Below are positions 12,388 through 24,463 of a stretch of DNA of 64,000 nucleotides, in pieces. The position numbers and the translations under genes were made by a program. The stretch comes from Oreocharis arfaki. Its lineage: Eukaryota > Chordata > Aves > Passeriformes > Paramythiidae. Each line of letters starts with the position of its first letter. Position 1 is the stretch's first letter. Location: positions 372,001-436,000 of the forward strand of contig VZRR01003270.1 of the NCBI GenBank assembly GCA_013398015.1, read 5' to 3'. The notes beneath the pieces were generated by a model. The model searched no databases, was not told where the DNA came from, and saw nothing but the letters and a program-made list of their open reading frames with translations.

Positions 12388-15139
12388 TTTTCCCTAGAGT
12401 TGCATCTCAAAATATAGAACCTGATTAAAGCACAGCTGTCTGTTCGGTTCTGACAGTTTTTTAAATCTCTTTTTCTAGCCTAAAATTTTGCTTTCCGAGG
12501 CTGGCTGTTTGATAGGATTTTTTTGGAAGTTCTTATACTTAATTTTTCTTTGAAGTTAGCAGTTCTCTCACCTTCCCAGCCATTAAGTTGAGCAGTCAGA
12601 TGCTGTTTGGCATTGATAATCCTGGTTTCTAGGTAACCCATGTGGGCCATTTTACAAGGCAAGAATATTCAGACAGTGTCAAGGATATCGAAGTCACTGT
12701 GCAAGAAAAAGTGCTGATGCAGGAGATCAAAAGTTTAAGCTTTAGGAGTTCCTGCTGATCACATGGCCCAATTCTGTATTTGATCAGAATTCCTCCATCA
12801 TATCAATTTAAAAGACAATTGGAGCTTCAATTCAGTGAAATTTTGTCCTACAGCTAGGCTGATCAATTTTGTTGGTTTAAATGAATATAATTGAAGCACC
12901 ATGAATGTAATTGAAACACTGGTACAAATTCATCATGCTGATGGACAAGTGAGCTGTCAGCCTCAGCATCAACACCAGGTCCAGGATAAAACGCAATGCC
13001 AATTATCTCCGTGCCTTTCGTGATGGGTTTTCCTGGAAATTTTCTGGGACTAAATACCAGATTACGGTGTTTAGTTTACTTTTATACTTTACATCTCAAT
13101 GATCACACCACTTTAAAGAGCCAGCAGCAACATATGCAGAATTTTGCTAACAGCTCATCTGTTTCACTGTATGTGTATGAAATCTGTCCTGATTAATTCA
13201 AGAACGGCCAACTTGCTAGCACAAACCAAAAGCAAGGGAAAGATAAAGTAAGCAAAGATACTCCTGAAGTGTTTGGGAATGCGTGTTCTGAGAGCTGTGA
13301 AAGATGCTGAGGTTTGGGTAGTGGGGTTAGGGTGTGACTCCATCACAGTGATGTTTGGGCATCCCTTCTTGAACATAATCAGGTTACTTCCAGGTGTGGA
13401 GGTTGGAAACACACATGGCCATTGCTGAGACCTCCTCTACTGATGTTTGGAAACAGTAGCAGGGGCAGTTTCAGGCCCAGTTATCCAACAGAATTGAATG
13501 CAATGAGAGGGAAGGAGCAGAATGCAAACACTCCTGTTTACGTTTGACTGATTGCAGGTATTCAGAGGAAATGTGTTTATTTCTGCCCACCTTCAGTTCC
13601 AGGGTCTACGGCTCCTATTTTTAGCAGCACTATTGTTAATCGGAGATTTTTGGCGATCCAGTGAGTCAGAAGGTCTGACTGCCCAGAGATACGTGAGTCA
13701 GACAGGCAGGAATAGTCTGTTCTTCTTCAAGACACCAGGAGACACGGATTTAAAAAAGAGGTTTCATACTTAGTGAACAATACAAATGGAAACATAATAT
13801 ATAAATAGAAATCCTTTTACCCTTCACATCGGATTCTTTTCCCAGGAAACTCTTGTCCCAAAATTGTTACTTACTACACTATCTATTTGTATGTGAAAAT
13901 GGGGTAGCTTGTCACCCTTTTTTATTCTTTTCACATCCCCTGTCTGTTGGTTAGTTCATGTGTTTCTAGGACAGACAATCCTCTCACTGTCACATAGCTA
14001 TTCCCACAGTAAAAAATGTAACATGTAAGATGCTTACAGGAGGGGTGTGGGTCAGGGAGGAGGATTTCATAATACTTTAAATTCATCTTCTGAAGTGGTT
14101 TCTCTGCAAAGGGCAGGTTTCATTAAAACAGCAAAGACAGGGGTGCATGTGGTCCTGAGGTTTCGTTCTGCAGCATATTTTGGCTTTTGTTTACAAATGC
14201 TGATCCCTTTCTGACTCTCTTCATGACAGTGGCAAATTTTTAGCAGCTATAGAGCTGCACATAACACGTAATCGAGGTATGTAAGAGTAGACTGTAAAAG
14301 GGTGAGTGTTACACATTGATGCTCAGCCCCAGCCTCTGCAGAATTTCCCTGTGGAAGGCAGAAATGTCCAACCAGCCATAAAATTTCATGGGTTCTGAGC
14401 TGGGGATCAAGTGAATGCAAGGCACAAATGCAGACTGGAATGCTTAGCAATGGAATAACAGTGCTTTGGCAGCTCAGCAGTTAAGGAATGAAACAAGGAT
14501 ATTTTTACTCAAAGGTCATTGGTGTAAAAGCTAAATTATGAGGAGACTAAAATGTGAGGCAGTGTTCAGAGGGACAGACATCGGTGATCTTGGGCTTAAT
14601 TAGAACAGATGGGTACACAAACAGTTTTGGCTGGCTGCCTTTTGGTGAACTGCAGCAAGGAGACATAGGATAAAGATTCAATTTATCCACTCTCGGGGTA
14701 AGAAGGCACGTGAATCTCTAGGAATCCAGAAATTAATTTTCAGAATGAGTTGCTATGTGATGCAAATAAAATGAATTTTTGTACTGTGGATATTTAGGGA
14801 GAAGTTCAAAAGACCTCCATGGGGCTTCTAAGTTGAGTGAGTTGAGAAACTTACTTTTTAGTAAGCTCAGAGTACCCTTCAGTTTTGGTTCAAGACAAGA
14901 AGTCCCATGAAGTGATCTGGACAAGCTAACTCATGGAGCTTTTTAGATGTAGTGGCCTGTAAATGAAACAGGAGTAAAATATTTCCAGTTAGATTCTTAA
15001 AAATGAAAGCAATTGGTCTTTCATGTAGCTTTTATTTTGATGTCTGTAATATTTGTATTATCTCTCAAGTCCTCCCAGAACTCGAAGTGGTCCATGGATT
15101 CTTTTGAGCCAAATATCTTCCACGAGGCCAGGGGGTTAG

Positions 15140-15225
15140 AGCAGAATAAAAGGGACCTACAACAATCACCTAATCCAACTGTCTGACCACTTTAGGGCTG
15201 ACCAAAAGTTAAAGCCTCTAACTAG
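15140..15225 (-). mobile_element. CR1 LINE 3' end fragment
   Basis: The plus strand reads like the complement of a CR1 3' end: 'AAAAGGGACCTACAACAATC', 'ACCTAATCCAACTGTCTGAC', then 'CACTTTAGGGCTGACCAAAA' and 'GTTAAAGC'. The 'CTGACCACTT...GGGCTGACCAAAAGTTAAAG' order is characteristic of one avian CR1 subfamily. Similarity fades after about 15225, so only the terminal ~85 bp is secure. The insertion is on the minus strand. Confidence 0.7.
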
Positions 15226-18200
15226 CAAGAAAACCCATCTGAGCCACCTGCATTCTTGGAGCTGTCTGTTCTTAATGTGTCTTCAAGAAGCCACCTCCTT
15301 TTCTGCCACGTGGCCACTTGGCTGCTATTTCCAGCAGCATTTTCAGCTCTGCAGCTGACAACACAGAGAGGCTGAAAGGCTGCCTGAAGAAGGACACTGT
15401 CTTGCAAACACTAATGAGTACATCAGTTTTTCATTGATGGAGGTATTAAGATGAATGACAAAATTCACCCAAGTTTAGTGTTTTCCCACACAGCAATAGG
15501 GAACGTGCATCCAGGCTTCACTGGATACCACTCACCTGAATTTCAGGTGTCTCTTCTCCCTCAGCAAAAGTTCCAGAAAGAGTTGGCTTTGTCGAGATGC
15601 CTGATCAGAGCCAGCACTTCCACAGAGACGTTGCTGAGTGTGCCGAGGGTGACAGCAAAGTCTGCACAGCAGTTCCTGGGGGATGTCTGTATTCTCCCCA
15701 AAAATGGAACTTCTGTGCATTGTAACAGATGCATGTGTTGGCACACACTTCCTTCATGAGCAGTGCCATCAAAAATGGCAGTTTGAGTCTTGGAGCAATG
15801 GACACCGATTTTTGGTGAGTGCTCAACATGTGACGTGCAGTGATTAATGAAAGGAAATCAAGTTTGCATAAGTGAATGCTCATTTCTTCAAGTCAGCCAA
15901 TCTGTCATCTTACCACAAATGTCATCTGACTTTGCATTCCAATGAAATGGATGAAAGAAATATTAAAAGTTCCCTGCAGCTTTTACACTAAGGCCAGTCC
16001 TTGTTTTGTTTAACATTTAATTACTTGGACAATTTCAGAATTATTGCATTCATGTGACTTCTTGATTGATATTCTCCTTTTTATCCATCATTCAGTCTCA
16101 AGCCAAAGCTACTTAAATCACAACAATTCCCATATCAAACCCAGGCTTAAGCAAAAACAGTCATTGAAGCTAGGAAAATTACAAGAAATAGCATTTGAAA
16201 GTTCTTTTGTGGGATCTATTTGATTTTTATTAGTGCAGTTTCTCTCCTAAACTGTACCTGTTTGTAAATCTATTAGACAATACTGATACTGCTCTTTTAG
16301 TAGAGAAATGAGGCATCACTGTCCTGCACCTACACCTGGCTGAAGGCAACAACACAGCCCCTTTGCTTCCACAGGTGGGAAAGTCTCCCAGATCCACATG
16401 CACACAAGAAAAAAACCCCAAATAATTGAACAAACCAAAACCAAGGGAGGAGAGCACACATGAGAGGTGAAAAAGAGAATGAACATCTTCAGACCAGGCC
16501 TGGGAAAAATTAAAAAAAAAAAGAAAGAGTCTCTCTTCAGCTCTAGAAATGGAGGGAGGGCTTCTGGTTAAGGCTCACTTCTCGTCCCTTGGGACCCCAT
16601 TAGTTGGATCCTCCGGTGTTGTCAGCTCTAGTGCATGACTACTGCCTGCTCCTTCGGCAAAAGGCAGCCTGAATCCTGAATTTTGCCCTGAATTCCTGGA
16701 CAAAACTCTTTTCCATCCCAAAGGGAGAAATCTGAATAGTGATAATAGCAGGAGCCAATACATTTGCTAAGGAGAGGATGACCTAATAGATTATTTTGAA
16801 ATATTAGGCAAGTAGAGGATTCTTTGCTATTAAATATTATCGCTTCCATCTCTTCTCTTCTGTCCATCAAGCGTTACTTTGTGACAATCTGCAGCTCAGA
16901 GATAATTGTTAAGTTTTATTCAAATTACATTACTAACCCTGTAACTCATACTGTGCATAATCTTAGCTATCTAAAATGATTCTGTGGGAGGCCTGGCTTG
17001 CAGTTTAAGCCAACATTTTTAACATTTCTTTCCCCTCCATTGTGCAAAAATTAGCAGCAAGCTCTAACAGAATGATATGAATTGTGATAATAAAAATTAT
17101 TGCTAAAAATTTTATTCTTTTCCTCTTAAATATGCTGTGCTACTATTCTTTAGAGCTTGTTAACTAAACTGATTTGGCAAGAGCATCTTCTGGAAGTTTC
17201 ATTATCCCTTGACTGATGTCAGGTTAGTCTTTAACTACAAAAGCATCTCCTTTCCATAAGGTTTATCATGATAAAATTAAATTTTTTTCCATGGAGTTTC
17301 TATGCTAGAAGAGATGAAAGACTTCAGAATTTACAGTTTTGACCATTAATACTATTTTCTTTACTGGAGCTGCAGTCTGCTCCATGAGCAAAAGAAACTG
17401 TTGCTAAATTTTTTCTCGCTATCTGCTTGCCAAAAAGTTAATAGTCTCCAGCTGGAGTTAATCCAGATTTTCACCAACATACATAGAATTAGAGTGATTT
17501 GCAAATTTTTCGAGATGGAAAAAGATCTTGAGACTTTAAACCTGAAATATAAGGTTCTTATTTTTATCTGCAGTGATGGAGATTAGGAAGACTCCTGATA
17601 AAGGCAGCAGAATCAGCACTAGTGGGAAGTCAATGCAAATGAGATTAGGATCAGGTGGAATGGAAACGATCTTTTCCTGTCGAAATTCAAAATCTGGTTC
17701 AGGCTTAATTTATGAGTCTTGGGCTGAGGGCCAGGATGATCTTTCTCGTGGATATACAGGCTTTGGCTGTGGGTTAAGGAAAGTAGAGGCTTTGTTGCTG
17801 GCTGGCAGCAGCTACCTTGGTCCTGAACAGGTGTTGTCAGTCTGTTTCATAAATGTGACCAAATGGGACAACTCCTATTGTGAAGGACGATGGGCATTAA
17901 TCAATACAATCATTATTCAGCAGCTAATCTGGAGAGAATAAGATGGAAGCTGCAGGCAATAAGGAGCTGTGAAAGAAGCACATTCCACATCCATATGCAA
18001 CCCTCACAGAGAGGGAGTAAATAGACCCAACAAATACATAAAAAGTATGTGATGAAAGGAGCAGGATGAAAGCTTTCAGCCCTCAAAACTGGATTGACTC
18101 TTGTTACTGAGGCTGGCCCTAACACTGGTGATGTGAAAATCAGAGTGGGACAATCCTCTGTTTTCTTCAGTTTCCACTGTACAAAGGTAAATCACAGCAT

Positions 18201-21200
18201 TGTTTAAAAAGTGGAATTTTGACGTAAGCCTTCACAAATCCCAGCATGAAACAATGTCTAGAGCATTACAATAATTGTATAGCAAAACCACTTAGGGTAA
18301 TTTGATAAGGTGCTCTGAATTCCAGAAGAGTAAAAGCCCTCTGCATTGACTCTTAGGTGCTCTTGAATAAAAATCTCAGAAGAAGAGAGAGTCTGGGAAA
18401 GAATTCGTATGGGATGGATCTACCATGCTCTATTTTAGAATCCACTTCAGTGGTCTGACTTGCACACATTGTTCATAAATCCTGATAGCCACATGGTCTG
18501 CATCTATAGAAGGATTGGTACCATATGGAGAAGATATAAAAGTGTGTGTTAAACGCGTAGTCTCATACGATATTTCATAACAAAAAATGTAAAGCTTTTC
18601 CAGGTAGAGCAGAAGAAGATCTACCCAAGGGTGTCTTAGAATATCATTGCTTCTATTCCAGTCAGCAGCTGGGTACCACTTCGATTGAAGTCCTTTATTT
18701 GGGTGGGTTTGGACTCATTTGAAGGGAAAAGCTGGTAAGAGCTCTAAGATTCTGCTCAGTTTTTCCCTCTTTTGTTTTTCCTTACTCATGAGAATAATTG
18801 TATCAAATGTCTGATTTTAATCCGTCTCTTTTGGCTTATCTTCAATATCTAAAATTTGTGAGGTATTTATTGTAGGCTTTTGAAATTAATTTGTTTCTGA
18901 TTGTAGTGAGGATAAGCACAATTTAAAAAGCTCTTAAAGAGGCGAGAGATATATTTTTTTCAACAAATAAGCTACATACAGATCTCTTAAAGTCAATGCT
19001 GTTAGCTGTCTAAAAATTTGATTTAAGGATGTGAACTTAAAATTGTATTCCAACCAGGAAAGCCTAGTTGCCAGTTATATAATTAATCCACTAGATCATG
19101 CTGCCACTTAGCTCTGCTGTTAAGAAAAGTGTGTCTGTGTAGCCCCTCTGAAACGGGGCCTCCTGATGAGATAATGTATTAGGGAACAATGATGGGTTGT
19201 TATGTAATGAAACCAAACTCCTTATAATCCATGGCTGTGCTGGTTAAACAGGGAAAAAAAAAATGCTGTTCAGCCTATTCTTTTGAGAGGTGTTATTCCG
19301 TGCTTAGTCCCTCCTTTAAAAAACACTCCATAAAAAAGCTTTCCAGGATCCCTTTTCCAAGGTCAAAAGCCTACTGCATCTTGTGAGAACCTGGACTGTA
19401 AGGAAGCATAGACAAAAAGCAGATAAAAAAGGTTGAATTGTAGAGGAAAGAAACCAGAGTTTGAAGGCAGGCAGGTATCTGAAGATGCAGATCTGTGCCT
19501 AATGAGATTTTCTGAAGTGCATAAGCAGGTTAGGGCTGGGGGGGTGGATTCCTGACTTGGTTAGTTGTGTCTGAAAATCTCACTTGGCTCTATTAGCCCT
19601 TTTAGTCTTCTCAATAGCTTCAAAAATTTGGCCAAGGGAGCTGAAAATCTGTTTTCTCCGTTCTGGAAACCTGGCAAGTCCCGTGTGCCCTGGGTGTTGG
19701 GGGAGTTCCAGTGATTTCCAATGGACAGATTTTGTTATCTGCCCTCTTGGTTTACAGGCAACGTGTTCCAGGCAGTGCAGGCCAAGAATTCCGCTTTCCT
19801 TCGTGGGGTTTTATGGTATCTGCTCAACGTGGTAAACTTATTTGTGGGGTATGTGAGCTGCCGTATGAGCTGATCTGCCAGCACAAGAAAAAAGGCGTGC
19901 TCTTAGTTCAGGAACGCTCAGCAAGTGTGGTGCACACGAGCTGGCTTTCACTTGAGCTGCACCTCAGCAATCCACAGGGAGTCTAAAACCTGGACCTTCC
20001 CAAGCAAAGGCAATTGTCTTCCTTTGTTTGCCTTCTCCAGTTCTGAGGTTGCAACCTGGTATAAATTAGCTCTTTTTCTTATTTTTTGCATATTATGGAT
20101 TAAATTCAGTCTTTCATCCTTAGCACAGGTTTGTGCTTGTCTCTATGTCCTTATAACTGAAGGAGACCATCTTTTTTTTCCTATTTTTTTCTTTTTTTAA
20201 AAAAATTTCTCTCTTTATTCTACCTGTTAACAAGGTACTGCAAGCTCCTGGTCTGGGAGAACCAGCCGGGGACATCCCTTCGTAAAAGCAAATTACATGG
20301 ATGACACGAGTGCCTAATCATTCAAAATAAAAGCCACTAAACAGCGAATGAGAACTGGAAGATAACACAAAATCACTTTTTCTTGGCCTTTCCATGAGCT
20401 TGCAAGTCAGCAAAATTAACGTAGCAGCTGCAGAAGGCCCAGTGATAAGGCAAGGCTTCAAACCCCCCTCGCTGTTCCATTGTGCTCTGTCTCTCTGATG
20501 CAGAGTGTGTGCTCCTCAATAAAATGTAACTGATCAAAGGAGACAAGGGGAAAGACATGGGAAGTAATCCAGAGCTGACCCTGCTTTATATAGGATTTTC
20601 TAGCTGATTGGATTCGTAGTAAAGAGGAAAAAGAAAAAGAAGCCATTTAGTAGCAATTATTTTTAAAACGTTTCATGGTGGGGTGGACGTTGAGGCGGTA
20701 ACTGTATAAAATTCAAATGGGAAAAAAAAAACAAACAATCCACCAAACACAGAACAAGGCACTTGATTTGTTAGGGCTGAATATAATTATGAAAATTCTG
20801 ATCAATTCTAGTCCTGAGATGGTAATCGTGTTACCGTAGATGCAGAGGCCTGAAGCAAGAAGGTAACAAGAAGAATATATCTGCTCTTTTACCCTATTTT
20901 TAAAATCAAAACATGTGGCTTAAATAGGTCTTTGGTTGTTTATAATTAAATTTTCCTGAACAATACATGAGTTGGCCATTTCTCGACTGTCTGGGGCATC
21001 TGTTTTCACATACTTCAAACACAATAAAGATTTTTGTTGTGTGTTGGGTTTGGGTTTTTTGTGTTTGTATATTTTTTTCATTTCCTGCACAACAAAAGCA
21101 GGAATGGATGCAAACCCATAATTGGATGTGCCTTTTGGGTACAGACAGCTGGAATAAAACCTGTATGCGCCCAATTTTGTCCTTAGTTACTCTTAGATAG

Positions 21201-24200
21201 TCTTATGGAGCTAAAATTCTCCGTGTGTAGAGAAGAGACAAAAACTATTCCTAATTGTTCTGGGCAGAGCAGCTGTGTCCTCCCGGGAAACCCTGCATCA
21301 GCAACCCTTAACCAAAATAACCTGGGCTCGGGGTTTTCCTTCACTCTGTCTTGGAGCCCCAAGCTCTGTCCCTGCCGTTTGTCAGGGCTGATGTCAAAAT
21401 ACCTGATTTCCGTGTTTGTTCATACCTCCTCTGGAACCTGAATTTTTGTTGAACGCCTGAATAAATTGCGAATGGCTTTGGAAACGTGAAAAACACCCGT
21501 GAGGCCGGGCCACTGGGCCGTTAACTACCCAAGGAGCTAAAAGCTCTCAGACTTTTGTTACACATGAACTCATCCTGGCTTGGTGTCACAGCCTCTTCGA
21601 TTTTGGGGTTTTTTTTTTCCCCCTGCTGTTTTTCATAAACTTCTGGTGCTTGGAAATGAAGGCTGGCCATTCTTTTTTCCCAGTAAAGGCATTTAAGATC
21701 AAGATGTTTATCTTCATTTTGCCAGTGGAATAGAACCACATTTGTCGTCCGTTTTACATTAACGTTGAGCTTCTGATGCTGAATCTGTGTGAGGAAAACC
21801 CATGCCATTTTATTTAAAGCATTTCAGCAGTATTGCAGCCTGTTTGGTTTTTTTTTTTCCTCCTCCTGTGTTGTGAGTTTAATATTCTTATTTATCATAC
21901 GACTTACAAAATGTGTGTTCTGAGTGAAGCAGATCTGTGACCATTTGAGAAAGCATTCTGCAGCTACTGGACATTCTATCACACAGGTTTGGGTTTTGTA
22001 AATATCAGAAATGGTGCAACCATAGCGTGGTACAAGCAAATCATTCTTCAAAGTTGCTTTTAGGTTTTGAAGTCCTCAACTTAGTGGATTTTTTTTTCAA
22101 TGTTTTTCTTTTTAAATTTGTGCCGTTGTTTGATCTGTTGCTTATAAAAGTAAATCTTAAATTCTAAAGGGAGAATTTTCTTTGCTTTGTTCCATAACAG
22201 TGACCAACTGCAAGGATTTGGGATGTGCCTGCAACTCTTCGCTCTACACAGCCAGACTTACCAGTAGAACAATGCAGATTTCATTATCTGTGTTTTGTGT
22301 GGGTTTTATTCTTCAGAATTCTGACCTTTCCATGTAAAAGTTCATCAGTTTTAGATAAAGAATCCTTTAAAGTCTTGGGCTTTTTTGGGTTTTGTTTTGT
22401 TTGGTTTTTTAAAGCAGCACAATGCTTTTCAAAGACAGATATATATTCAGATAAACTCAGAAGGTCTTCTAGAAGAAATAAATGAAGAGTGCAAAGAAGA
22501 TACCAAAATAGATGAGTGAGTATATTTAACACTGGGCTAGTTAGTGCAAGGAATTAAACATTGTTTATAGAAACTCTCTGTGGCCCCACATACAATTAGT
22601 TCCTCTTTCACTGTAAATTCATAGAGGGATTGTCTTTAGAAACACAAAAACGGAATCATTTCTTGTTTTCAGCAGAACTGGAACAGAAAATAGATCATGG
22701 AAAGTTTTTCCTATCAGAAACTTTCTCAGGAGAAGATGATTGGGCCTGGTCTGATCTCTTTTATCTCTTCTTTGCTTCGGTTCCCCGTTGCTTTTATTCC
22801 CCTGTTCATATACATCATTGCTCCAGCTCTGGTTTGAAATTTCTCTTCGTAATACAGAACTCCCCCAGGAACACAAACATCAATATTTCTGTCTGGGAGA
22901 CTGATCCATCAGGGTTAGAGAGGTTTTTTTTCCCCCCCATCACTTAAGTATCTTTCTGAACCAATAGTTATCTGCTCATATTTTGCATGATCTTTTAGTT
23001 CACTTTGCAGATCTGTGAGCACCTGGCACAATTTTGACAAGCCATGGGAAACCATGCCCATGTTGTATATTTCTATGAAGCCTGTTTTGCTTGCAGGATG
23101 CTTTGAATATAGTCCAGTGAGTGAAATTTAGTAAGTGAACAGTGCAATATTTATGGTTAATATTCGCTTTTGTGTCTTTCTGTACTGAGCTGGAGAATTA
23201 TTTTTCTGGCTATTTCTGCTTTTTCTCATAATCAGATATTGTAGAGCATTGCACACAGTAGTGATTCCTTCCCTTGGTTCATGGCTATGAGACATTATTT
23301 CACTACACTAATGATTGGTTTTGACCCTTTTACCCATCTTTTCCCCAAATCATTGAAATCTCTGCTATCACACAAAAAATCTGTGCAGTTCTTCTTTGTT
23401 TTGCTGCATTAAAAAAACGGTACCTAAGGGTTTTGAGATAACAGGTTAGAATATGATTAAGGCAGCGTTTGTAGCTTAAAGGATTAGAAGAATTCCAAAC
23501 AGTCCCGCCACGAAAGCTGTTTAGGGATACATAAGGCAGTTTAGATAAAATAACAGCTAACTGCAGTCCTCCCACAAACCTCAAATGGAGCTCTCTTTGC
23601 AACTCGGAAATGTTTGCCCATTTTTTTGCCTTAATTTTTCATACTTTTCCCGTCTCTGCACTTTGTGCAGAAGCATCAAGAAACCGCAATAAAGACTCTT
23701 CTGCAGACTCAAGGGATTGTGATAAGTATCAGACATTGTAAATGCCCATCTGAACCTTGAAGGAATTTGAGCTTTGCCCATGGCTAATTTCTGCCTGCCC
23801 CTGGAGGGAGCAGCTCAGGATGATGATTTTCCCATGGCAATGTACCTGAAGATGCTGGGTTTTTTCACCAAAGAGACTTTTAAGAAAAGTTTTCTTCCCT
23901 CTTCCAGGACATCAGTTTGCAAAGCATTCCTTTGATTTTTCTGCCACAATATGAAGGAAGCGGGGGGAAAAAGTCCAACCCACAACCTCTGTGATCTCTT
24001 TCCTTTTGGGTTGTGCTGCTTATCTGCTTGCTCCAAGTGATGCTGGGGATTGCTAATGCACAACACGGGGTCTGCCAGCTGCCCTTTTGCTGTTGGTACA
24101 GCTCTTAACGTGCATTTAGTGTAAACAGGTAAAATGTCAGGGTAGCTGGAAAGAAAAGAGCAGTGAAGTCAGTCCATTTGATGGAGCACTCCAAGTGCAG

Positions 24201-24322
24201 TTGTGCCCTCAGCCATACCTGACTGAGCCCCAGGGGAGGATTTCGGGTGTGAGTGGTGGCAGACTTTACCTGGATGTGTTCTGTATTCTGAAATCTCCAG
24301 GGAGCATGCTTCCCAGTAAAAA
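15226..24322. other. Gene-free unique sequence, AT-leaning
   Basis: No supported gene. The longest open frame here (17573-17941, +, 122 codons) resembles no family I know. There are several T-rich runs (for example 20170-20210, 21609-21622 and 21848-21862). Stretches around 16900-17300 are very AT-rich. A palindromic E-box pair (15533-15549) is listed separately. Confidence 0.6.
15533..15549. promoter_or_regulatory. Perfect 17-bp palindrome with two opposed E-boxes
   Basis: CACCTGAA (15533-15540) and TTCAGGTG (15542-15549) are exact reverse complements around a single T. CACCTG/CAGGTG is the E-box core bound by ZEB, SNAI and E-protein factors, and here two cores face each other 11 bp apart edge to edge. 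This is a motif match only; no promoter or other regulatory context is visible. Confidence 0.3.
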
Positions 24323-24463
24323 CTTGGGAAATTACCTCTTTCCTTTCCTTGGGAAATTACCTCTTTCCTTTCCTTGGGAAATTACCTCTTTCCTTTCCTT
24401 GGGAAATTACCTCTTTCCTTTCCTTGGGAAATTACCTCTTTCCTTTCGAAATTACCTCTTTCC
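24323..24463. repeat. 25-bp minisatellite, five full copies plus a partial
   Basis: Five exact, adjacent 25-bp units begin at 24323, 24348, 24373, 24398 and 24423. Each starts CTTGGGAAATTACC and continues TCTTTCCTTTC. A sixth, truncated unit lacking the first five bases (CTTGG) runs from 24448 to 24463. The units are identical, which indicates recent expansion or homogenisation. The plus-strand open frame across it (24195-24536, 113 codons) exists because the unit lacks stops in all three phases, not because it codes. Confidence 0.92.

Larger units (their letters stand above)
8201..15139. other. Gene-free unique sequence
   Basis: All open frames are under about 100 codons and none is recognisable. 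The stretch holds a T/G-rich simple region (12293-12387) and a short perfect hairpin (12213-12232), listed separately. No splice-flanked coding exon is convincing. Confidence 0.6.
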
